Below, piece after piece: positions 15,084 through 23,997 of a stretch of DNA of 64,000 nt; positions within the stretch are counted from its first letter, which is position 1; each line of letters opens with the position of its first letter. The stretch spans positions 135,754-199,753 of the forward strand of contig JADKEV010000008.1 of assembly GCA_016717855.1 (NCBI GenBank). Reading direction: 5' to 3'. The position numbers were made by a program, and so were the translations under genes. This stretch comes from Betaproteobacteria bacterium. Its GTDB lineage: Bacteria; Pseudomonadota; Gammaproteobacteria; Burkholderiales; Casimicrobiaceae. A model generated the notes under the pieces. It was not told where the DNA came from and did no database searches. It saw only the letters and a program-made list of their open reading frames with translations.

Positions 15084-18029
15084 TCAGCTGCGCAGCTTGG
15101 CGAGGAAGTCCTGCGCTTCCTTCTTCTGCTGGTCGTCGCCTTCCTGCATGACCTCCTGCAGGATTTCGCGGGCGCCCTCGACGTCGCCCATTTCCTGGTA
15201 GGCCTTGGCCAGGTCGAGCTTGGTTGCCGCGTCGTGCCACTGGCCATCCAGCACCGATGGCGTCGGATCCTCGAAGGTCTTGCGCGAGGGATCAAAAGAC
15301 AAATCCAGCTTGTCGAGTTCGAGCTTGCCCGAGGGTTGCGGCGCGCGCGTCACCGTGCTGGTCGTCAGCGGCGAGAAGCCGGCCATCGTGGCGTCGCCGG
15401 CGGCGACCGCGGCGGCCACCGCCGGCCTGCTCACATCGCCGGGCGTCAACTCGGGCAGCTGGTCGATCAGCGGCGCCGGTTGCGCCGCGGGACTCACCTT
15501 GTCCTGCAGCGGGGCCAGCGGCTTCTCGCCCCAGATGTCGGCCGATGGCGATGCCAGCGTAACGCCAGACAGCGTCGAGGGACCGGACAGCGTGGTCGCC
15601 CCGGTCAGCGTGATCGGGCCATCGAGGGTAACGAAATCCATCGTCGGCGATGTCGCTTGTGCATCGGGGTCCGGACCACTGTCGAGCTTGAAGTCGAGTG
15701 GCGCCCGATCGTGGACCGCGCTGGCTCGTGACGCTGCGGCGGCCGCGACCGAGGCCGCGGCCGCCGCGGCCAGCGGCGCCGACAGCGACGACACGCCGGG
15801 CGCTGCCTGAGTCGCCGGAGTCGGCGATGCTGCCGGCGCCGGCGCGGCCGGCGTCAGTGCCGGCGGCATCACGAAGACTTCCCGTTGCGGGGCTTCGGGA
15901 AGTTCGAAATCGGTCTCGAGCGCGGACTTTTCCACCGCCTGGGCCACGCGCATGTTCGAATCCGGAAACCGGTCGTCGTTGCTCGAGAACGCCGTGGTGG
16001 TGGCGCTCGCGCTGCCGCTTTCATCGCCCTTGGCGGCGTACAGAGGGTTGGCCGGGTCGATGCCGCGCCCGAGTTGCGCGGCCTTGGCCCACATGTCGCC
16101 GGAACCCTTGGTCGCCGCAAACACTTCCGAGGCGATCCCCTCGAAGGCGGTCGGCTTGTTCTGTTGCGCGTAGATTTCCAGCAACTTCAACCGGATCTCC
16201 TGCCGGTCCGGCGTCTTGCCCAGCGCATCGCGCAGTATCTCTTCGGCTTGATTATCGCGGCCATAGGCCAGGTAGACCTCGGCTTCTGCGATCGGATCGA
16301 CTTCGCCCGTATCGATATTGCCCAAGCCCTCGCGGCTGAAGTCTGACACCAGCGAATTGTCGCCCGTGTTCACCACGCCGCCGCCGGTATTGCCGAACAC
16401 CGTGCTGGTGCGGATATCGGTGCCCGCGCTGATGCTGTCTTCGAACTTGGTCGTCACTTGCCGGCGCCGGCGAGCCAGCACCCAGTACAGGATGCCAAGG
16501 CCGATCGCCGCGGCACCGCCGATCAGGACCAGCGAGTTGTTCATCAGGTCATCGAGGATCGACGGCTCATTCTGCGGCTGCGGAGGACGCAGCGGAGGTT
16601 TCGGCTTGGGCGGCTCAGCCTTGAAAGAATCGGCGTCCTTCGCCACGGTTTTGGTCTCCGCCTTCGAGGGTTCGATGGCGGCGAGCGTCGGCGCCTTCGC
16701 AGCCTCGGCCTTGGCGAGTTCGCCGGCAGTAGTCAGCGCGACGGGCGGAACGGCCGGCACCGAGGCCGGTTGCGGAATGACCGGCGCTGGCGCGGGAACT
16801 GCCGGCACTGGCGCGGCGGGTGCCGGCGCTATCGTCTGAGTGGATGCCGCCGGTGTCGCGGGCGCGGGACTGGCGCCGGCCGGCGCGCCCTTCGCCGCCG
16901 CTCTTGCCTGCTCGGCCGCGAGTTGCTGCGCCTGCAGCGTGGAGTTCTTGAGTTCGAGCAACCGCTGCAAATCCCGGACCTGCTTTTCCAGGTCCGACAC
17001 GCGCACACTGGCCTCCGCCGCGGCCTTCTGGGAGGCCAGCAGATTCTCCGCGCGCGCAGCCGCGCCGCCGCTGCCGGGAGCTGTCTCGCCCTTGGACAGG
17101 CGCAGGGTATCGGCGCCTGGCGCCTTCGCAGCCTGTTCCTCCACGGCTGTCGTGATCCGTCCGCCGGCGGCCGCGCGCGGGGCCTGCGGTTCGCTGGCGG
17201 GTGCCGCGCCGGCCAGCCGGTCGCGGTAAGCACGCCAATCGGCCGCCTGAACACGGATGTCCTTTTTCGCGTCGTCAATCGGTATCGCCGCGACCAAGTC
17301 GGCCTTGGGCACGGTCAGTATCTGTCCGGCGCGCAGCCGATTCATGTTCTTGCCATCAAAGGCTTGCGCGTTCGAGCGGTAGAGCGCCGCCAACATCTGC
17401 TCGAGGGTCACGGTGTCGGGCTTGACCTGTGCCGCGATCTTGCCCAGCGTGTCGCCGCGTTTGACGGGGCCGTATGTATCCCCGGTTGACGGCCCGGACC
17501 CGCCTGGTGCCGCGGCGGGTGCCCTGGCGGGCGCTACCGCAGTCGGGGCAGGACGCGCTGCCGACGGCGCGGCGGGCACCAGGACCTGCGCCGGAATTGC
17601 CGCCGCCGGCTCCACAGCAGTGGTGGCCGCAAATCCGGGCGGGTCCAGCAGGAACGTGTATTCGCGCAGCAATCGGCCGGTGGCCCAGTTCAATTCGATC
17701 AGCAGATCGAGAAACGGCTCGTTGATCGGCTGGGTGCTGGTGACCTTGAGCACCGGACGGCCGCCGCGCTGATCCAGCGCGACGCGGACCCGCGCCAGCG
17801 CGCTGCCGTAATCGATCTTGTTGTTGCTGTAGGTCGCCTGGTCGGCTAGTCGCGCGGTCAGAGAATCGAGTTCCCCCGGCTGCACGGAAGTCAGTTCGAT
17901 TTCGGCCGAAAGTGCCTGGCCCAATCCCGACTGCAGTGTCAACCTGCCCAGGCCCACCGCCCATGCTGGCACGGACAGCACCAGGAGTCCTGCCAGGACA
18001 CAATGCTGGATCATCGGTTTGAGGCGCAT
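15084..18029 (-). CDS. fimV: FimV/HubP family polar scaffold protein
   Basis: The 981-residue protein has a signal peptide (VLAGLLVLSVPAWA) and a FimV N-terminal domain (about 24-130). A LysM peptidoglycan-binding module follows at about 185-240 (YGPVKRGDTLGKIAAQV). There is a coiled coil near 330-400, one transmembrane helix near residue 500 (SLVLIGGAAAIGLGILYWVL), and an acidic Ala/Pro-rich cytoplasmic region containing TPR-like helices. A conserved C-terminal FimV domain ends the protein (KLDLAKAYQEMGDVEGAREI). FimV anchors type IV pilus and polar regulators at the cell pole. A short run of TLSG-type repeats (PITLTGATTLSGPSTLSG) lies in the low-complexity part. The ATG at 18029 follows an AGGAAAGG ribosome-binding site. 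Confidence 0.92.
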   Translation of the reverse strand: MRLKPMIQHCVLAGLLVLSVPAWAVGLGRLTLQSGLGQALSAEIELTSVQPGELDSLTARLADQATYSNNKIDYGSALARVRVALDQRGGRPVLKVTSTQPINEPFLDLLIELNWATGRLLREYTFLLDPPGFAATTAVEPAAAIPAQVLVPAAPSAARPAPTAVAPARAPAAAPGGSGPSTGDTYGPVKRGDTLGKIAAQVKPDTVTLEQMLAALYRSNAQAFDGKNMNRLRAGQILTVPKADLVAAIPIDDAKKDIRVQAADWRAYRDRLAGAAPASEPQAPRAAAGGRITTAVEEQAAKAPGADTLRLSKGETAPGSGGAAARAENLLASQKAAAEASVRVSDLEKQVRDLQRLLELKNSTLQAQQLAAEQARAAAKGAPAGASPAPATPAASTQTIAPAPAAPVPAVPAPAPVIPQPASVPAVPPVALTTAGELAKAEAAKAPTLAAIEPSKAETKTVAKDADSFKAEPPKPKPPLRPPQPQNEPSILDDLMNNSLVLIGGAAAIGLGILYWVLARRRRQVTTKFEDSISAGTDIRTSTVFGNTGGGVVNTGDNSLVSDFSREGLGNIDTGEVDPIAEAEVYLAYGRDNQAEEILRDALGKTPDRQEIRLKLLEIYAQQNKPTAFEGIASEVFAATKGSGDMWAKAAQLGRGIDPANPLYAAKGDESGSASATTTAFSSNDDRFPDSNMRVAQAVEKSALETDFELPEAPQREVFVMPPALTPAAPAPAASPTPATQAAPGVSSLSAPLAAAAAASVAAAAASRASAVHDRAPLDFKLDSGPDPDAQATSPTMDFVTLDGPITLTGATTLSGPSTLSGVTLASPSADIWGEKPLAPLQDKVSPAAQPAPLIDQLPELTPGDVSRPAVAAAVAAGDATMAGFSPLTTSTVTRAPQPSGKLELDKLDLSFDPSRKTFEDPTPSVLDGQWHDAATKLDLAKAYQEMGDVEGAREILQEVMQEGDDQQKKEAQDFLAKLRS

Positions 18030-18455
18030 GCCTTTCCTCGCGCAAGAATTGCTGGAAGCTAACATAACATCAGCAGTTTAGGCTGGCAAGCTAAAGATGG
18101 GGATGAAATATCGTCGGCCGCAACGTTAGGCCCGCGAACGGCACCAGGCAATCCGGTCCGGCACGAGGCATGGCGCGCCGCGAGGGTGACGCACCTATCC
18201 GGCATAACCACAAAGTTTGGTAGGCCGCGCGCGGGTTCCTGCCACGGCTGGTGGGTTCGGCGGCTATATGCGCTTGGCCTTGGCGGCCCGGCAGGCGGCT
18301 TGGGCTCGCCGGGGCCCGGGACGTGCCCGCCGGAATCCGGAATATTGCAGAAAACATACACATCGCACCGATTACGGTCCGCGCCGCCGTTTTTTTCATG
18401 CCCCGATGGCTCAAAGCCCCCGGACAGGGGCTTTGAGGGGTTGCGGGCCGCGATT
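18030..18455. other. Gap between asd and fimV with fimV promoter region and a hairpin
   Basis: No open frame here resembles a protein. The stretch is GC-rich, holds one perfect 11-bp inverted repeat (18410-18437) and a run of seven T at about 18390-18396. It must contain any fimV promoter, which I could not define. Confidence 0.5.
18410..18437. terminator. Perfect 11-bp hairpin downstream of asd
   Basis: CTCAAAGCCCC and GGGGCTTTGAG flank a 6-base loop, 19 bases after the asd stop codon on the minus strand. No T-tract follows on that strand, so it may be a Rho-dependent or mRNA-stabilising 3' structure rather than a classical terminator. Confidence 0.45.
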
Positions 18456-19622
18456 TTATGCGTTTGTCGTTGCGAGCGACTCACGAGCCGCGGCGCGCGC
18501 CTGCGGCATCGCCAGCAAAATGCGCAACATGCGCCGCAACGGTTCGGCGGCGCCCCAGAGCAGCTGGTCGCCGACGGTGAACGCCGCGAGAAACTCCGGC
18601 CCCATGCTGAGCTTGCGCAGGCGGCCGATCGGAACGCCCAGCGTGCCGGTGACCTTGGCCGGCGTCAGGCCGGCCAGCGTCGCCTCCCTGTTGTTCGGAA
18701 CCACGCTGACCCACGGATTTGCCGCCGCCAGCAGTCCCTCGACATCGGCCAGCGGCACGTCGCGCCGCAGTTTCACGGTCAACGCCTGGCTGTGGCAGCG
18801 CATGGCGCCGACGCGCACGCAGAGCCCATCAAGCGGGATGTTGTCAGCGCGCCCACGTCCGAGAATCTTGTTGCCTTCGGCTTCGGCCTTCCACTCCTCC
18901 CTCGATTGCCCGTTGCCGAGATCCTTGTCGATCCATGGCAGCAGGCTGCCGGCCAGCGGGTAGCCGAACTCGGCCCGCGGAAACGACTCTCCCCGCATCA
19001 CGTCGATGGTGCGGCGATCGATGCCGAGGATGGCCGACGCCGGATCGTCGAGTTGCGGCGCAACCGCGCCGTGGATCGCACCCATCTGCGCGAGGAGTTC
19101 GCGCATGTTTGCCGCGCCCGCCCCCGATGCCGCCTGGTAGGTCATCGCGGTCGCCCATTCGACCAGGTCGGCCTTGAACAGTCCGTGCATCGCCATCAGC
19201 ATCAGGCTGATCGTGCAGTTGCCGCCGATGAAGTCGGTCGCGCCCTTCGCCAGCGCATCCTTGATCAAGTGCATGTTGAGGGGGTCGAGGATGATGACGG
19301 CGTCGTCCGCCATCCGCAGCGCCGAGGCGGCGTCTATCCAGTAGCCCTTCCAGCCAGCGGCGCGCAGTTTTGGATGCACGGCATTGGTGTAGTCGCCGCC
19401 CTGGCAGGTGATGATGATGTCGAGCTTCTTCAGGTCCGCGATGCTGTTCCCGCCACGCAGATTCCCCGTTTCGCGCCCGTCGATAACCGGGCCCTTGCCG
19501 CCCGCGTTCGACGTCGAGAAGAATACCGGCGCGATGTGGTCGAAATCCTTCTCCTCGGACATCCTCTGCAAGAGGACCGAGCCGACCATTCCCCGCCAAC
19601 CCACCAGACCAACCGTTTTCAT
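18456..19622 (-). CDS. asd: Aspartate-semialdehyde dehydrogenase
   Basis: The 388-residue enzyme makes aspartate semialdehyde, the branch point to lysine, threonine, methionine and diaminopimelate. The NADP-binding GLVGWRGMVGSVL motif opens the protein. The catalytic cysteine lies in IGGNCTISLM, and QAASGAGAANMRELL is a family signature. The next catalytic block lies around HRSHQALT-type sequence (MRCHSQALTVKL). ATGs at 19625 and 19622 are adjacent; the second gives the usual MKTVGLVG start. It is slightly longer at the C-terminus than E. coli Asd. Confidence 0.95.
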   Translation of the reverse strand: MKTVGLVGWRGMVGSVLLQRMSEEKDFDHIAPVFFSTSNAGGKGPVIDGRETGNLRGGNSIADLKKLDIIITCQGGDYTNAVHPKLRAAGWKGYWIDAASALRMADDAVIILDPLNMHLIKDALAKGATDFIGGNCTISLMLMAMHGLFKADLVEWATAMTYQAASGAGAANMRELLAQMGAIHGAVAPQLDDPASAILGIDRRTIDVMRGESFPRAEFGYPLAGSLLPWIDKDLGNGQSREEWKAEAEGNKILGRGRADNIPLDGLCVRVGAMRCHSQALTVKLRRDVPLADVEGLLAAANPWVSVVPNNREATLAGLTPAKVTGTLGVPIGRLRKLSMGPEFLAAFTVGDQLLWGAAEPLRRMLRILLAMPQARAAARESLATTNA

Positions 19623-19707
19623 CATTGCACCCTGTTTGTGGAGTTCATCGGACTCCTCCTGCCCTGCCTGCCTTTGTTGTCGTTGCCGCCGGCCGCTCGC
19701 GCCGCGC

Positions 19708-20778
19708 TCACTTCCGCAGCGCGGCGACGAGGGCGTCGCCCATTTCCCGCGTGCCGGTGACCGCCTCGCCCGGCGCCGCTATGTCGCCGGTGCGCAGGCC
19801 CGCCGCCAGCACCCGGCGCACCGCCGCCTCGATCCGTGCCGCCAAGTCAGCCCTGCCGAAAGTGTAGCGAAACATCATGCCCACGGAAAGCACGGTCGCG
19901 AGCGGATTGGCCTTGTTGGTCCCGGCGATGTCAGGCGCGCTGCCGTGGATCGGCTCGTAGAGCCCCTTGCCGCGCGCATCCAGCGACGCGGAGGGCAGCA
20001 TGCCGATAGAGCCGGCGAGCATCGACGCCTCGTCGGACAGGATGTCCCCGAAGATGTTGCCGGTGACGATCACGTCGAACTGCTTCGGCGCGCGCACGAG
20101 CTGCATCGCCGCGTTGTCGACGTACATGTGCGAGAGCTGGACCTCGGGATACTCGTGCGCCAGGCCGGTCACCACTTCGCGCCACAGGATCGACGTGTCG
20201 AGCACGTTGGCCTTGTCGACCGAGCAGAGCTTCCTGCCCCTCTTCATCGCGGTGGCGAACCCGACCCGGGCGATGCGCTCGATCTCCGGGCGGGCGTACA
20301 GCATGGTGTCGAAGCCCTCGTCGTCGCCCTGCGCATTCGTCCGGCGCCCGCGCGGCTGGCCGAAGTAGATGTCGCCGGTCAGTTCGCGGATGATCATCAG
20401 GTCGAGGCCGGCGACGATCTCCGGCTTGAGCGACGACGCCCCGGCCAGCTCGGGGTAGAGCAGCGCCGGTCGGAGATTGGCGAACAGTTGCAGGTCCTTC
20501 CGGATGCCGAGTATCCCCTGCTCGGGACGCATTGCACGCGGCAGGCTGTCGTACTGCGGCCCACCGACCGCGCCCAGCAGCACCGCGTCGGCTGCGCCGG
20601 CGATGCGCTGCGTCGACGGCGGATACGGGTGCCCTTCGGCGTCGTGCGCGGCACCACCCAGGTGCGCGCGCTCGATTTCGATGGTCTCGCCCTCGGCGCG
20701 GAGCACGTCGAATATCTTGATGGCTTCCGCGACGATCTCGGGGCCGATGCCGTCGCCGGCCAGGACTGCGATTTTCAT
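19708..20778 (-). CDS. leuB: 3-isopropylmalate dehydrogenase
   Basis: The 356-residue NAD-dependent enzyme carries out the oxidative decarboxylation step of leucine synthesis. MKIAVLAGDGIGPEIV opens the protein. LRPEQGILGIRKDL-like sequence, RELTGDIYFGQPRG, the VDKANVLDTS catalytic block and the metal-binding SDEASMLAGSIGMLPSAS segment are all present. The ATG at 20778 is chosen from this N-terminus; the frame is open upstream but unrelated. It follows leuD by 34 bases in the leuCDB operon. Confidence 0.97.
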   Translation of the reverse strand: MKIAVLAGDGIGPEIVAEAIKIFDVLRAEGETIEIERAHLGGAAHDAEGHPYPPSTQRIAGAADAVLLGAVGGPQYDSLPRAMRPEQGILGIRKDLQLFANLRPALLYPELAGASSLKPEIVAGLDLMIIRELTGDIYFGQPRGRRTNAQGDDEGFDTMLYARPEIERIARVGFATAMKRGRKLCSVDKANVLDTSILWREVVTGLAHEYPEVQLSHMYVDNAAMQLVRAPKQFDVIVTGNIFGDILSDEASMLAGSIGMLPSASLDARGKGLYEPIHGSAPDIAGTNKANPLATVLSVGMMFRYTFGRADLAARIEAAVRRVLAAGLRTGDIAAPGEAVTGTREMGDALVAALRK

Positions 20779-20812
20779 TGTCGTTCCGCTTTCTTTGTCG
20801 GGTCGCGCGGCC

Positions 20813-21451
20813 TCAGCCGAACAACCAGGGCTGCTCCGCGCGCCGGGCCATCTCAAACGCGCGGATCTTGTCCGCATGCCGCAGCGTGAGCCCGATGTCG
20901 TCCCAGCCGTTGAGCAGGCAATCCTTGCGGAACGGATCAACGTCGAATTCCCATTCCTCGCCGTCGGGCTTGACCACGCGCTGGCGCGGCAGGTCGATGG
21001 TCAGCCGGTAGCCGGGGAAGGCCGCCGCCTCGGCGAAAAGCCGGTCCATTTTCGATTCCGTCAGCACCAGCGGCAAGAGGCCGTTCTTGAAGCAATTGGC
21101 GAAGAAGATGTCGGCGAACGACGGCGCGATGACGCAGCGAAAGCCGTAGTCGTCGAGCGCCCACGGCGCGTGTTCGCGGGAGCTGCCGCAGCCGAAGTTC
21201 TTCCGCGCCAGCAGCACCGACGCGCCGCGATAGCGCTCCGCATTGAGCACGAAGTCCGGATTCAGCGGCCGCCGCGTGTTGTCCATCCCCGGTTCACCCT
21301 TGTCCAGGTAGCGCCACGCATCGAACAGGTTGGGGCCGAACCCCGAGCGCTTGATCGACTTGAGGAACTGCTTGGGAATGATCGCATCCGTGTCGACGTT
21401 GGCGCGATCCAGCGGCGCCACCAGCCCGGTATGAACGACAAACGATTTCAT
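20813..21451 (-). CDS. leuD: 3-isopropylmalate dehydratase small subunit
   Basis: The 212-residue small subunit completes isopropylmalate isomerase with LeuC. The LDRANVDTDAIIPKQFL start and the GCGSSREHAPWAL swivel-domain loop are diagnostic. The gene lies 76 bases after leuC. That gap has no room for the small entericidin-like gene that some betaproteobacteria carry there. Confidence 0.96.
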   Translation of the reverse strand: MKSFVVHTGLVAPLDRANVDTDAIIPKQFLKSIKRSGFGPNLFDAWRYLDKGEPGMDNTRRPLNPDFVLNAERYRGASVLLARKNFGCGSSREHAPWALDDYGFRCVIAPSFADIFFANCFKNGLLPLVLTESKMDRLFAEAAAFPGYRLTIDLPRQRVVKPDGEEWEFDVDPFRKDCLLNGWDDIGLTLRHADKIRAFEMARRAEQPWLFG

Positions 21452-21527
21452 CTCGATCCTTGCAAGGTTCGGCGCAGGTTGCCGCCGGCCCGCAACGGCG
21501 GGCCCGCGGCCGCATGCGCGTTGCGTT

Positions 21528-22943
21528 TCAGGCCAGCTGGCGCACGTCGACGAAGTGCCCTTCGATCGCGGCCGCCGCCGCCATCGCGGGGCTGACCAGG
21601 TGCGTCCGGCCGCCGGTGCCCTGGCGACCTTCGAAATTCCGGTTCGACGTCGAGGCGCAGCGCTCGCCCGGCTCCAGACGGTCGTCGTTCATCGCCAGGC
21701 ACATCGAGCAACCGGGTTCGCGCCACTCGAAGCCGGCGGCGACGAAAACCTTGTCCAGCCCTTCGCTTTCGGCTTGGCGCTTGACCAGCCCAGACCCCGG
21801 CACCACCATCGCGACCTTGATCCCCGGCGCGACGCGCTTGCCCAGGCGCTGGACCACCCATGCCGCCGCGCGCAAGTCTTCGATCCGCGAATTGGTGCAC
21901 GAACCGATGAACACCTTGTCGATGCGGATGTCCTTGATCGCCGTGTCGGGGGTCAGCCCCATGTAGACCAGCGCGCGCTCGATGCCTTCGCGCCGCGCGG
22001 GGTCCCTTTCCTTGTCCGGGTCCGGCACGCGGCCTTCGATGGTCGTGACCATTTCCGGCGACGTGCCCCAGGTCACCTGCGGCTTGATCTCGCCGGCGTT
22101 GAGTTCCACGACGCGGTCGAATTTCGCATCGGGGTCCGAGACGAGCGTGCGCCAATAGGCGGCCGCCCGCTCGAACATCTCGCCCTTCGGCGCGAACGGA
22201 CGGCCGCGCAGATAGGCCACCGTCGTTTCGTCGGCGGCCACCATGCCGGCGCGCGCGCCCGCCTCGATCGCCATGTTGCAGACCGTCATCCGGCCTTCCA
22301 TCGACAGCGCGCGGATCGTCGAGCCGCCGAACTCGATCGCGTGGCCGGTGCCGCCGGCGGTGCCGATCTTGCCGATCACGGCCAGTGCGATGTCCTTGGC
22401 CGTGCAGCCGAACGGGAGTTGCCCGTCGACCCGCACCAGCATGTTCTTCGTCTTGTTCTGCAGCAGGCACTGCGTCGCCATCACATGCTCGACTTCCGAC
22501 GTGCCGATGCCGGTGGACAGGCAGGCGAACGCGCCATGGGTACTGGTGTGCGAATCGCCGCAGACCACCGTCATCCCGGGCAGCGTCGCACCGTTCTCCG
22601 GCCCGATCACATGCACGATGCCTTGCCGCGTGTCGCGGAACGGGAAGTAGGCCTTCGCCCCGCTCGCGGCGATGTTGGCGTCGAGCGTCTCGACCTGCAT
22701 CCGCGATACCGGGTCGGCGATGCCCTGCGCCCAGTCCCGGGTCGGCGTGTTGTGGTCCGCGGTCGCGACGATCGAGTCGGTGCGCCAGGGCTTGCGGCCC
22801 GCCAGACGCAGTCCTTCATACGCCTGCGGACTGGTGACTTCATGCACCAGGTGGCGGTCGATGTAGATCAGCGCGGTGCCGTCTTCCTCGGCATGGACGA
22901 CGTGGCTGTCCCAGAGTTTGTCGTACAGCGTGCGTCCGGTCAT
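21528..22943 (-). CDS. leuC: 3-isopropylmalate dehydratase large subunit
   Basis: The 471-residue aconitase-type subunit binds a [4Fe-4S] cluster through the Cys in FIGSCTNSR and the CSMC pair in PGCSMCLAMN. DHNTPTRD, VCGDSHTSTHGAFG-type sequence (CGDSHTSTHGAFACL) and VMATQCLLQ are further signatures. The ATG at 22943 gives MTGRTLYDKLWDSHVV, the usual start; the frame continues 18 codons upstream without homology. It heads the leuCDB-asd group, 89 bases after miaA. Confidence 0.97.
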   Translation of the reverse strand: MTGRTLYDKLWDSHVVHAEEDGTALIYIDRHLVHEVTSPQAYEGLRLAGRKPWRTDSIVATADHNTPTRDWAQGIADPVSRMQVETLDANIAASGAKAYFPFRDTRQGIVHVIGPENGATLPGMTVVCGDSHTSTHGAFACLSTGIGTSEVEHVMATQCLLQNKTKNMLVRVDGQLPFGCTAKDIALAVIGKIGTAGGTGHAIEFGGSTIRALSMEGRMTVCNMAIEAGARAGMVAADETTVAYLRGRPFAPKGEMFERAAAYWRTLVSDPDAKFDRVVELNAGEIKPQVTWGTSPEMVTTIEGRVPDPDKERDPARREGIERALVYMGLTPDTAIKDIRIDKVFIGSCTNSRIEDLRAAAWVVQRLGKRVAPGIKVAMVVPGSGLVKRQAESEGLDKVFVAAGFEWREPGCSMCLAMNDDRLEPGERCASTSNRNFEGRQGTGGRTHLVSPAMAAAAAIEGHFVDVRQLA

Positions 22944-23032
22944 GGCAGGTCCGTCGGTGGCGTTGAGTGCTGCGGAGCCTGCAATTTTCGCACACATTCA
23001 GTGCCTTGTGCACTGCACCAACCCGCCCGTGC

Positions 23033-23938
23033 TCAGCGCGGGAGCGCCCGCGCGACGCAGTCGATCACGTCTTCCTGCACGCTGGCGGACAGGCAATCGA
23101 ACGTCGTCGCGGGCGTCCGGCGCAGCCACGTGAGCTGGCGCTTCGCCAGTTGCCGCGTCGCGAAAATGCCCTGATCGCGCAGGGTCGCGAGATCGATCGC
23201 GCCATCGAGATGTTGCCACGCCTGCCGATAGCCGACCGCGCGCATCGCCGGCATCTCCGGCGTCAGCGCATGGCGCTCGCGCAACGACCGCACTTCGTCG
23301 ACCAGGCCCGCGGCGAGCATCGCATCGAACCGCGCTGCGATCCGGGCGTGCAGCGTTGCCCGTTCCGAAGGTACGAGGGCGATGTGCAGGAACGCCGTCG
23401 CCGACGCCTCGCGGCCGGGCGCATCCAGCAGCGCGGAGAGCGGCCGGCCGGACAGTTCGTAGACTTCCAGTGCCCGCTGTATGCGCTGCCGATCCGCGGG
23501 CTGGAGACGCGCCGCGGTCACCGGATCGACCTTCGCGAGTTCCTCATGCAGCCGCGGCCAGCCGTGGCGGGCGGCGCGCGCATCGATGCCGGCGCGCACC
23601 GCGGCGTCCGCGCCGGGCAGGTCGTTGAGACCCTGCGTGAGCGCCTTGAAGTAGAGCATCGTGCCGCCAACCAGCAACGGCAGCCGCCCGCGGCCGCGGA
23701 TCTCCGCGATCAGCCGCGCCGCGTCGCCCGCGAATCGCGCTGCGGAATACCGTTCCGTGGGCGGCAGGATGTCGAGCAGATGGTGAGGCACGCGCGCCCG
23801 GTCTTCCGGGCCCGGCTTCGCAGTGCCGACGTTCATGTCCCGGTAGACCTGCGCCGAGTCGACGCTGATGATCTCTACCGGAAAGCGTTCGGCCAGGCGC
23901 ATTGCCAGCGCCGACTTGCCGCTGGCGGTCGGGCCCAT
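23033..23938 (-). CDS. miaA: tRNA dimethylallyltransferase MiaA
   Basis: The protein has 301 residues as called. It adds dimethylallyl to A37 of tRNAs reading UNN codons. The P-loop GPTASGKS follows the ATG immediately. DSAQVYRDMNVGTAKP, HHLLDILPP, VGGTMLYFKAL and the GYRQAWQHL block are present. Homologues have about ten residues before the P-loop. Here the codons for such residues (reading A-I-L-L) exist upstream, but the only possible start there is a CTG at 23968, next to an interspersed repeat. The true start is therefore doubtful and may be non-ATG. Confidence 0.88.
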   Translation of the reverse strand: MGPTASGKSALAMRLAERFPVEIISVDSAQVYRDMNVGTAKPGPEDRARVPHHLLDILPPTERYSAARFAGDAARLIAEIRGRGRLPLLVGGTMLYFKALTQGLNDLPGADAAVRAGIDARAARHGWPRLHEELAKVDPVTAARLQPADRQRIQRALEVYELSGRPLSALLDAPGREASATAFLHIALVPSERATLHARIAARFDAMLAAGLVDEVRSLRERHALTPEMPAMRAVGYRQAWQHLDGAIDLATLRDQGIFATRQLAKRQLTWLRRTPATTFDCLSASVQEDVIDCVARALPR

Positions 23939-23969
23939 CAGGAGGATTGCGGCGGGAGCGGTGGGCAGA

Positions 23970-23997
23970 GGATGGTCGCGGCTCGACCCATCCTACC
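23970..23997. repeat. Diverged copy of the interspersed repeat at the mutL/miaA junction
   Basis: The sequence runs GGATGGTCGCGGCTCGACCC then ATCCTACC. It matches the repeat at 5888-5950 and 43075-43138 with several changes. Its end overlaps the final mutL stop codon (23993-23995), and it occupies the position where miaA would normally begin. Confidence 0.55.

Noticed and set aside
22999..23015. CAGTGC/GCACTG hairpin between miaA and leuC as a terminator
   Set aside because: The stem is only 6 bp and no T-tract follows on the minus strand.
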